Source: Schistosoma mansoni (lineage: Eukaryota > Platyhelminthes > Trematoda > Strigeidida > Schistosomatidae). From it: a stretch of 64,000 nt of DNA. Below are positions 57,901-64,000 of this stretch, piece after piece (position 1 is the stretch's first letter; every line of letters starts with the position of its first letter). The stretch spans positions 744,001-808,000 of the forward strand of contig NW_017386039.1 of NCBI RefSeq assembly GCF_000237925.1, given 5' to 3'. A model generated the notes under the pieces. It ran no database searches and was not told the DNA's origin. It saw nothing but the letters and a program-made list of their open reading frames with translations. The position numbers and the translations under genes were made by a program.

Positions 57901-58193
57901 GTATTAGTTACAAATTGTTTAACTTACTTGGAGCAAAGGTAAAAGGCAGTTTCTGAAGAACGGGTTCAAAATTCATAAAATCTTTCATTTTGCTACACCA
58001 CTGCTGATGACTGTGATCTGGATTGTTCGGAGATATCCAATCCGCAGTCCTGCACTTGTCACTGCAGTAAAATAATGCTTTACATTGAGGGCTAACTGAA
58101 GTAGATGAACTTTCGGTAACTGTACCAGTATAAAGCCTGATCCTGTGAAATTTCTTTACCACAAACGCAGCAGGCAGCCGCCACTACCTCCAT
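45680..58193 (-). CDS. MSS51: MSS51/ZMYND17 homologue (whole gene, 8 exons)
   Basis: Eight minus-strand exons with matching phases give a 1,317-nt CDS (438 residues plus stop; human MSS51 is about 460). Exons: 58193-58160, 58119-57928, 57879-57769, 56816-56490, 54427-54333, 52822-52636, 48156-48098, 45991-45680. In order: a MYND zinc finger (residues 8-53), a linker, WLDYYKWRGL and LALLLHWPLTLYH (about 185-215), IIHVIGVEKELSLLPVFK (about 236-253), SVWSGLYHEFL, GFNAGLAAYPTWP, ETGVPVFFTDSC, and the C-terminal FLNPFRSPIRIE...WFSNAFIF. These are the MSS51-family landmarks. Yeast Mss51 drives mitochondrial COX1 expression; animal MSS51 is linked to mitochondrial energy metabolism. Introns 6 and 7 hold RTE and PLE debris. 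The N-terminal splice is the least certain part. Symbol by homology. Confidence 0.87.
47140..47975 (+). mobile_element. RTE LINE, internally deleted copy
   Basis: The first ~400 bases match 55370-55790 (GTGATACTGCCC.GGTGCCC, CCGAAGCAGGTGG, TGCACCATTGGTTTGGAAT). A short coding piece follows, LQLHDTKKMANKVACGFAKR, matching LQLHDAMKMASKATCGFAKR of the RTE at 48245-50750. The 3' tail ends GTGTTCAAACAAATAAATAA at 47970. Most of the endonuclease and RT is missing. Confidence 0.65.
48098..48156 (-). CDS. MSS51: MSS51 exon 7
   Basis: A 59-base exon between TTGTTTTCAG and GTAAGT. Enters in phase 1 and leaves in phase 0, fitting both neighbours. Encodes GFNAGLAAYPTWPLTLSSIA, the FN.G.AAY.SW.PTL block of MSS51. 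It sits between two RTE copies. Confidence 0.9.
48245..50750 (-). mobile_element. RTE LINE, 5'-truncated, older family
   Basis: Minus-strand pieces, with frameshifts: endonuclease C-terminal half (TQIDHIAISY, YLDFDHALVCANL), linker (LQLHDAMKMASKATCG), RT (KSPGPDDLPPTLFKDGGDF, EEQAGFRSGRGCIDHIF, VFLDIRASFD, LLDLEYADDIVLL, VERFVYLGSYIS) and the post-RT region (HRLRWLGHVLRMSSQRIPRR), ending in ATTT tandem repeats at 48245-48265. Distinct from the SR2-like copy at 27.8-31.2 kb. Lies in MSS51 intron 6. Confidence 0.85.
50766..51000 (-). mobile_element. Penelope-like element C-terminal fragment
   Basis: Encodes QIKSAIAVHAIFNNHQIDI, then FQKGFSNYKEKRVVEAFHIM and LNPS, nearly the same as the C-terminus of the PLE at 3289-5412 (QIKSAIAVHAIFNSHKIDF, LQKGFSNYKERRVAEAFHIM). 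It is cut upstream and inverted relative to the next PLE piece. Confidence 0.88.
51240..51880 (+). mobile_element. Penelope-like element fragment, decayed
   Basis: In several frames: LNLAIYQKLIHLNQYIDFNS, VHPFSAKISLTLNLFR, later FYKTTNTVRNVLVRTKDTIP and STQNCVYTVGCVNFDA. These follow residues about 445-600 of the PLE at 3289-5412. Interrupted by a short RTE tail (51432-51532) and by stops. Confidence 0.85.
51432..51532 (+). mobile_element. RTE LINE 3' tail inserted in PLE
   Basis: ATCTTGTTGTGCTAATGAGG, then TGTGGTAACTCGGACCGAT and TGACTGACTGACTGAC, the reverse of the RTE 3' end at 2480-2580. Flanked by GAAGTAACTAC / AGGAGAGCAAC PLE sequence. Confidence 0.8.
52636..52822 (-). CDS. MSS51: MSS51 exon 6
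   Basis: Acceptor TTTTTAAAACAG, donor GTAAGT, phases 0 and 1. Encodes ELDHLFKSQLRICIYFIGR, then SVWSGLYHEFLHTQKSNELA and DLIIG, matching the WRGLYHDFL...PDLIV.FN region of MSS51. Confidence 0.88.
52868..53480. other. MSS51 intron 5, nothing recognised
   Basis: No coding region or repeat supported in this part of the intron. Confidence 0.4.
53483..53585 (+). mobile_element. RTE LINE 3' tail
   Basis: CTCATCTTGTTGTGCTAATG, GGTGTGGCAACTTGAACCGA, GTGCCTGGTCCCACGTTGTA and TGACTGACC, the RTE 3' end on the + strand. A very short, heavily truncated insertion in MSS51 intron 5. Confidence 0.8.
53690..53865 (+). repeat. Penelope-like terminal repeat relic
   Basis: Diverged copy of the PLE #2 terminal repeat at 22954-23125: TTGGTCTAATATTTC, GAATATTAGAGTAAAGACTG, then ATAAAGATCTAGTTGAAAAT, corresponding to the hammerhead region with core changes. 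Confidence 0.7.
54333..54427 (-). CDS. MSS51: MSS51 exon 5
   Basis: Acceptor TTTTTTTCTTAATAG, donor GTATGC, 95 bases, phases 1 to 0. Encodes PFCIPKILINRKLIIHVIG, then VEKELSLLPVFK, the L.IH..GAEKEL.LL..FKEL signature of MSS51. Confidence 0.9.
54480..55285. other. MSS51 intron 4, no gene seen
   Basis: No supported coding region or recognised repeat. Confidence 0.4.
55290..55368 (-). mobile_element. RTE LINE 3' tail fragment
   Basis: TTTATTTAAAGACATAAATA, then TTGGTACAAGGAAGCACCAG and TATGTACCACACAAAT, matching the 3' end of the RTE copy at 48245-48330. An adjoining CACACAAATC...GATTTGTGTG palindrome marks the junction with the next repeat. Confidence 0.7.
55370..55790 (+). mobile_element. 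RTE LINE 5'-region fragment
   Basis: About 400 bp matching 47140-47560. That match links to RTE coding sequence downstream at 47570, so this block is probably the 5' region of the same RTE family. No coding part is present here. Confidence 0.6.
56490..56816 (-). CDS. MSS51: MSS51 exon 4
   Basis: 327 bases between acceptor CTTTTCTCAG and donor GTGAGT, phase 1 at both ends. Encodes a serine/threonine-rich linker, then LRDWLDYYKWRGLCSP and NPLALLLHWPLTLYHIVAHK, the most diagnostic MSS51 block. Confidence 0.93.
57769..57879 (-). CDS. MSS51: MSS51 exon 3
   Basis: 111 bases between acceptor ACTGCTGCAG and donor GTAATT, phase 1 at both ends. Encodes FTRFKLDEILSHFGVNRQGL, then WKYEFCSDSHHFQISP, the segment after the MYND finger. 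Confidence 0.88.
57928..58119 (-). CDS. MSS51: MSS51 exon 2, MYND finger
   Basis: Encodes PQCKALFYCSDKCRTADW, then HSHQQWCSKMKDFM: the C..YC...C...W...H...C part of a MYND zinc finger. Donor GTAAGT at 57927. The upstream boundary (58119) assumes a 40-base intron; a 25-base alternative keeps the frame as well. Confidence 0.8.
58160..58193 (-). CDS. MSS51: MSS51 exon 1 (tentative start)
   Basis: ATG at 58193 opens MEVVAAACCVC, supplying the first Cys pair of the MYND finger. It is in a different frame from exon 2, so a micro-intron is needed: GTAAAG...GGTACAG (40 bases) gives a consistent phase-1 join. Very small introns near gene starts are known in schistosomes. The start itself is not proven. 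Confidence 0.6.
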
Positions 58194-59299
58194 CTCATAT
58201 GACCTTATAATTGAATACTGAGCTAATAACGAATTGACAATATGTAAATAAAAACAAATGAGCGGGTACTAATTAGACAGTGAAAGCTCCTAAGAAATAT
58301 TTATTTCCAGAAGATTATACTCTAAAACTATTTTCGGCGTGGAGCGAAGTGCTATCAGGGACTACGACTGGGCAAGCCTGACACATTCTCTAAAGCTTAT
58401 TATCCAGAAGTTAAAAAATGAGGGATAAAATTGGTAGGAAAATTACCACTTACCTTCCAAAAAAATATGTAGGCAATCGCGGATGGAGATGTATTGAATT
58501 TATATAGTCTCTATCTTCATACTCTGTGACCGAGAAGAAACAAATTAAGTGTGAACTAGAATTTAAATGTTATTGAATTACTAAGCAAGTACGGCAGTAA
58601 TAAAAAAATGGAAGTGCAATGTGGATGATTGGAAAAAACTGGACTGAAATAGTAGCAGTTCTAGGATTAATATCAGAATAGGATCTCTATGAAAGGGAAT
58701 TAGATAATTGCTGAAAAACCATTAATGTCAGTATTATGATCTGTCTAGGCTGAAAACTATGATACATAATCACCAACGGAATAGCCTTACTAATACAAAT
58801 GTTAAGCTAACGTGGATAACTTTTTCCGTGACTTGCAGTGACATTCAGCATTAAGTCATATAACTGACAAAACTCATCCGCAAGAAAATCATCCTCCTGA
58901 GACAAAAATATTCTCTATCATCTCATCAACCGACCAATATATCTTATCTATCTATTTCTTTTGCCTGCAATAGATTGATTGACTGGAAACTTTCGGAAAG
59001 AAAACACCGACTCAATCTTATGTCTGGGATCTCGTCTCTATCGTCGTACTGAAAACTACTGAAATGTTAAAACTGAGTTTATAGTATCCGCATCTTCTCT
59101 TTTGACTTTCAAAGCAACAGTGCGTCTTCGCACTATTACAAATCACAATGATTAATAAAAGTTACTTAATCTTACATGTTCACTACATAGTAGTCGTTTG
59201 CTACTCTCCGCGCTATGAAGTTCGATTCAAATTTTCTTAGTCAAACGTAAACGGATTAGAATAAGCTATAAGGTTTATCGATAGTGAATCACTAATGTC
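58194..59299. other. 5' flank of MSS51, no gene seen
   Basis: Promoter side of MSS51. AT-rich; no repeat or frame supported. Confidence 0.45.
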
Positions 59300-59640
59300 T
59301 TTGAAGATACCACAGGTATTTTAGTTTGAAAACAATTTGCCAGTAACACCTTCTATAGTTGAACCGCGCCCACTCAATAAAAACAAAAGTCAGAAGCGAA
59401 GAGGTTGGAAGATATATTTGATGGGTTATCAATATATCGAGGACTGACTGATCTAATTTAGCTCATGATCGCAGGAGATGTTGTGCACGCCGTTGCAAAA
59501 TGTTATCCGGTGCGGATATATTACTGAGCGCCTTCAGCTAAATGATTTCATTAAAACCAATGTGGTCAGCATCCAATGTCGAACACTTACAGAGCTATTG
59601 ATTTTGGGGATTTATTTACAGCTACAATAGCTTCCTGCAT
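59300..59640 (-). repeat. Unclassified ~320-bp repeat, copy 3
   Basis: Inverted copy of the 32680-33010 repeat: GTCAGCATCCAATGTCGAAC, CTATTGATTTTGGGGATTTA on the + strand. More diverged than copies 1 and 2. Confidence 0.75.
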
Positions 59641-60365
59641 AAAACATCCTACAATTGAAGTGTTTCTCACTTCGAATAAGAATTTGTATTGCTCTTCCGC
59701 GTAAAACGACGGGTTATTAAAAGCACATCCCTGCCAAATTTTTATTTGTGCAAAATATAAACAAAAAGTTAACCACGTAGGGTATAGATGAACAAACACT
59801 CAGAATAATTGACTGCTTCAAGTACACCATTAGTGTTTATATGCATGTATGTATGTTTGCGATCATCACAGAAGTAATAAACAGAGACGAATAACATCAC
59901 ACTGTATACTTTGTCCACTTCTACCTATCGTTTTATTACCAAACGATCTTGTCTGTATGTATATATCTGTACGTGTTATCTGTCTGTAAAAATTAATAAC
60001 CAATAGATTAAGTCTGACTAATTAAACATAGGACAAAGTAACCAGTGTTTGGGATATAGTTGAAGTAACATGTGATACGTAGCTTATCAACATTACTGTA
60101 GTTTCTCACACCAATCCTATCTTTGATAAAAGTTGGACCAAACGGATTTGAACAATATGATCAGAAGCATCATTTCCATGATAGGAACACTTCATACAGT
60201 TTATAATCTAGATATCTGTTTAATAAACAAATAGAAATATTATTTCGTTATTAGTTTTTCCCCGATCTGGTAGTAGATACATAAACATTAGAACCTTCGA
60301 TAATGCTGGATTTCCGTATCTCATTGATTGGAAACTCTCCAACTGCATTCATACACAAGGCCAAT
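59641..60365. other. Intergenic, no gene seen
   Basis: AT-rich; short ATGTATGT-type low-complexity patches; no gene supported. Confidence 0.4.
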
Positions 60366-60369
60366 AACT

Positions 60370-61650
60370 ATAAATGTGGCAAGGGAATGATATGTTTTGT
60401 CAAATAAAGCGGTTGATGCATCGGATTTTGCCATAGGAGCCGTTATGCAACAGAACATCTCCGGATGTTAGCAACCTCTCGAATTTTTCTCACAATGCCT
60501 CACTCCCGCGGAGACGAGATGTAGAACTTTGGGTCGAGAACTGCTAGCAGCCTACTGTGCCATCAAACGTTTCTGGCATGCAGTAAAAGGTCGCGATTGC
60601 ATCTTATCCACCGACCATAAACCTTTAAAGTATGCTATGCATGCCAAGTCTGACTGCTACTCACCACGAGAGTGCAGACATCTTGATTATCTCTCCCGGT
60701 TCACGACAGACCTTCGCCACGTTAAAGGCGAGTCGAACTATGTTGCTGGTGCTCTGTCACGTATCCAAGTGAATGCAGTTATTTTGCCTGTGCTTGATCT
60801 CCTTGTTATGGCTGCCGCACAAGCAGGCGATTCCTCCTGTACAGAAGCACAACATTCTACATCGCTTCAGTGCCGGGAATCACCCCCAGCTATTAGCTCA
60901 GGTTCTATCCTGTGTGGTACTTCTGTAACAGCTCAGGTTGGTTGGTTAAGAGTTGACCCCAAACAACCAAGCATATGCTAAAACAGTATTGTTCAAGTAT
61001 TCATTCACTTCCTTACCTTTTGTAAGCGTTATATTCCCTACTATCTTATATGGAATGTTGAGAGCCTTTGTTTGTCTGAACAGATAATCCCACGCTCCAC
61101 TGTGACTGCGCGAAGATCGAAATAAAGACCTATTCACTACTTCTCTGGTTTCTTCTATCAATAGCACGAGGGTTACATATAGGCACGAAACTTCTACTGA
61201 TCTTCCCCGAACAATCGTATCCTCTGCTTATCCTCGTCCCGTCTGCAATCCATGTATGAACTGTCTCGTCTAGGTATCGAAGCCGCATTACACCTCATCG
61301 CTGCATGATACGTCTGGCCGTCCATGAATAAAGATTTCCGTATGTTGGTAAAGCAATGCCTACAATGTTAACGATCAAAAGTGCACAGGTATGTAGCTGC
61401 GCCCATTGACCTGTTCGCTGCGCCTGATGCTCATTTCGATCACTTTCATATAGACATTGTGGGACCGTTGACACCATCGCATGGGTATGATCACATGCTC
61501 ACGTGCATCGATCGTTTCACCAGATGACCCGAAGCTACTTCCATCACGTCTATTACGGCGGAGACGGTTGCGCACCGTTTCTCAGAACGATGGATATCAT
61601 GATAGGACAACTCAATATAGACAATTATATGACTTCCACGTAAGCACTTT
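60370..61650 (+). pseudogene. Ty3/Gypsy pol fragment (fossil)
   Basis: RNase H-like part (GRELLAAYCAIKRFWHAVKG, STDHKPLKYAMHAKS, ECRHLDYLSRFTTDLRHVKG, about 60529-60770), later an integrase-like part ([26 protein letters not shown], about 61440-61530). Same broad clade as the element at 10.3-16.2 kb but clearly older. No terminal repeats seen; broken in several places. Confidence 0.8.
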
Positions 61651-61869
61651 TTAGACAGTGTGGCTGAACCCAAACACTCATCAAATGTACAATCGGCCAT
61701 CCTATGTAGTGGCCCATGGAGTGCATGTAAGTCTTCCTGCAATAGTCAACCCAATGAGATAGATTTGGACTACTCACCCAGACTATGCACAAGGTGACCA
61801 CCCGATAAACACTTGCAACAAATTTGTATGCAACCATATCGACCCTAACAATTTTAACATAAACTACAA

Positions 61870-62890
61870 TAATTTCTTCAGTGGTAGTTCGGATCTTCAA
61901 TGAACTGCAGATCAATCAACGCAGCCTGAGTACTAGCAACAGTTGCAACGTTGGCCACCGCACAAACCCTAAAACACCATTCCCTACCCCTCCTCAAAAC
62001 AGAGTCACATCACATGTTTCTACTAGCACTAAGAACAAGACTGCACATAAAGCAGCTGCAACCATTCATCCTAAGTCCAAACAATCAACTTATCCCGAAT
62101 GCCAATCCACTTATGCCGCTATGGTGCCCTGGCATTGCCCTAGAGGCTCCGACAAAAAACCCCAAAAAGCCTAAAAAATAATCTTCCCAGGAGTTACTCT
62201 AAGAGCTATGGCCAAGAGTACTCCAGTACCCTGAACACACAACATGCACCTGCCCACAGCAATAGAATGCCCTACAACAAACATAGGGGACTGGCAGTAC
62301 TCATTCATCCTAACGTGAGGCTACATCCGACTAAAACCACGCCTACACGTGACACCGGTAAGCATTAAAGTGTGAACCTTGCAAGCTCTAGGAACCAGTA
62401 TACAACATGAACACCTCTCTTGTCAGCAATCCCAGGCAATTCCCCATTTCTAACCTGGAACATACAACCTCCCCAACTACCCATAACAGGAATAAAATTG
62501 CCCACCACACACAAGGAAGCTATAACGTTGGCCTACTCAGAGACCAACCCAGTGATTCTAGATACTGTCAAGGTCAAGAGACCCTACACAACTCTTTGGC
62601 TCCCCTAATTCGACGCATACATCACCTCATCCTTTCTTATCTCTCTACCCCTCGACAGTGCTGCTATGAGGAATCCAAATTTTGAGGGTGACAATCCCAC
62701 TATTTTGAGACCATCCTATATATACTCCGACTTAATGGGGAGTGGCACATCTTGCTCTCCACTGATGATTGTCCCTAGTCTTGAAAGTTCCTTGACTGAA
62801 CCTCTAAACCACTCCCCAAATACAGTTAGTGTAATTCAAAGACAACGACTCATCAATGTAAACCGCTTGGGGGCTTATGTATGATTTATG
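61870..62890 (+). other. Unrecognised C-rich stretch
   Basis: About 1 kb in which the + strand is markedly C-rich and G-poor, unlike its surroundings. Translation gives short Pro/Thr/His-rich frames with no recognised domain (for example 61881-62174 and 62407-62685). It follows the Gypsy fossil and might be its downstream part or a separate repeat. No function is claimed. Confidence 0.3.
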
Positions 62891-63895
62891 TGAAACGAAG
62901 TTCGCGATAGGTATTTATTAGCCAGTGAGTGTCTTTCAAAATTACTTTCCCGGGGTAAAATGTACACAACATACCAGATAGGATGATGATCTCAGTACAA
63001 TGCACCCTACAAAAGAACAACTGGAAAAATTTCTAAACTACGTTAAAAAACACTACTACTTTCAAACTTCACAGATCAGTACAACAAGTTTGAAATATGG
63101 TTCAGGAAGAATGAATAAACTTGTTTGTCCGAAAGCTGGAGTAAGCTTTGTGAGCATGACGTAGCAACCGGCACTACAGACTGCCTCGTCCTCGATCACA
63201 AAGAGCCTGAAACGAACGAAACGTTCTGATCAGCAATCATGGGTGGATCAATGTCATCGCCGTCACTATCAATGCTTTTTGGTTAGTAACTCGACCTTCC
63301 CTCTTTTCTTGATATTAGGCTCATGAGGGTTTAGTCTAAGGTGAAGCATATCTTACATGATGCTCCATGTTTCACATCCTGATGAAGAACATTATTTCTA
63401 TAAGCGCCGTTTTGCAAGCTTATCAGGCGGTCACAAATTATAGACTATGAGCAAGGCGTCAATCTAATGCTTTGAATGAATTCAGCATAAATTGTGGGTT
63501 ACCAAACGAATTAAAAGCAATAATAAGGGTGTAATGCAAGATAAATGTTTACGAAAGTAGGCGAAAAAGTGTAGGAATATGATAGTTATAAAAAGAGCAG
63601 TGAGTGATAGAATAAAAATAGTGGTAAGTCAACACAGTGTCCGTGAAAGTAGAAAGCTGATGAAAAAACAGACAACAAAGAACTCATATTAACCTGATGT
63701 TGACACTACTTTGTGCTATCCTGACCAGCTAATGGGTTACAAACTCCATAGATGCAAGACCACTGGTAGTAGACAGGAGATTATGCTGTCCTCTTGTCAA
63801 ATCTTGAGGATAGTAGTGGGTGTCTTTTGCGACCGACTATGGTTGAGCGGTATCGATAGGCCCAGTGAGTTGTCCGTTCACTTCAATTAAAGATT
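62891..63895. other. Intergenic, no gene seen
   Basis: No supported frame or recognised repeat. Confidence 0.4.
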
Positions 63896-63899
63896 AAGG

Positions 63900-64000
63900 A
63901 GGGAAATATATTTGCTATTTAAGGACGTGAACATTAGTAATGGTAGTCACCAAATGTATATGCTCCACGCCTCATCATCCGATTTGTCTATCTAATACAA
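63900..64000 (-). mobile_element. RTE LINE 3' tail fragment
   Basis: TTTAAGGACGTGAACATTAG, then GGTAGTCACCAAATGTATAT and GCTCCACGCCTCATCATCCG, aligned with 55295-55375 and 48255-48330. Runs off the window edge. Confidence 0.6.

Noticed and set aside
1-64000. CRISPR arrays or bacterial operons
   Set aside because: No spaced direct repeats of that kind; long introns, SINEs and LINEs show a eukaryotic animal genome.

Overview
This is AT-rich, intron-rich flatworm DNA, almost certainly from a blood fluke (Schistosoma). The repeats are those of schistosome genomes: SMalpha-type tRNA-derived SINEs with hammerhead motifs, Penelope-like elements (PLEs) with GIY-YIG domains, RTE (SR2-like) and CR1 LINEs, and a CsRn1/Boudicca-type Ty3/Gypsy element with the CHCC Gag finger. 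The species cannot be fixed from this window. There is one 200-base assembly gap (3087-3286).

Three host genes are supported. (1) An SPRYD7 homologue on the + strand (exons 9570-9823 and 25082-25459). Its two recognised exons are separated by a 15.3 kb intron filled with mobile DNA; the very short first coding exon was not found. (2) A single-exon SLC25A51-type mitochondrial carrier (NAD+ importer family) on the - strand (35570-36475). (3) An MSS51/ZMYND17 homologue on the - strand (58193 down to 45680). I rebuilt it from eight exons whose splice phases all agree, giving 438 residues with a MYND finger and the MSS51 C-terminal domain. Two of the three genes therefore belong to families with mitochondrial roles.

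Layout: 1-3.1 kb, LINE and SINE fragments; 3.3-5.8 kb, a PLE with a long open frame and a minimal hammerhead in its tail; 5.8-9.5 kb, AT-rich upstream DNA; 9.6-25.5 kb, SPRYD7 with its intron (Gypsy element 10.3-16.2 kb set between oppositely oriented SINE halves, LTR-like repeats, a foldback element 18.8-19.4 kb, a second PLE 20.6-23.1 kb, an RTE C-terminal fragment); 27.8-31.2 kb, a nearly whole RTE LINE; 32.7-34.8 kb, repeats; 35.6-36.5 kb, SLC25A51; 38.2-41.4 kb, a CR1 LINE broken up by other elements; 45.7-58.2 kb, MSS51 with RTE and PLE pieces in its introns; 59-64 kb, repeats, a Gypsy fossil and an unrecognised C-rich stretch.

The most unusual item is at 18791-19430: a perfect 176-bp inverted repeat around a 198-base spacer, flanked by a 14-bp direct repeat. 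Each arm carries a minimal hammerhead ribozyme, so RNA from either strand would contain one sense-oriented hammerhead near its 3' end. Its arm resembles the tail of the PLE at 3.3-5.8 kb, which suggests a non-autonomous, PLE-mobilised foldback element.
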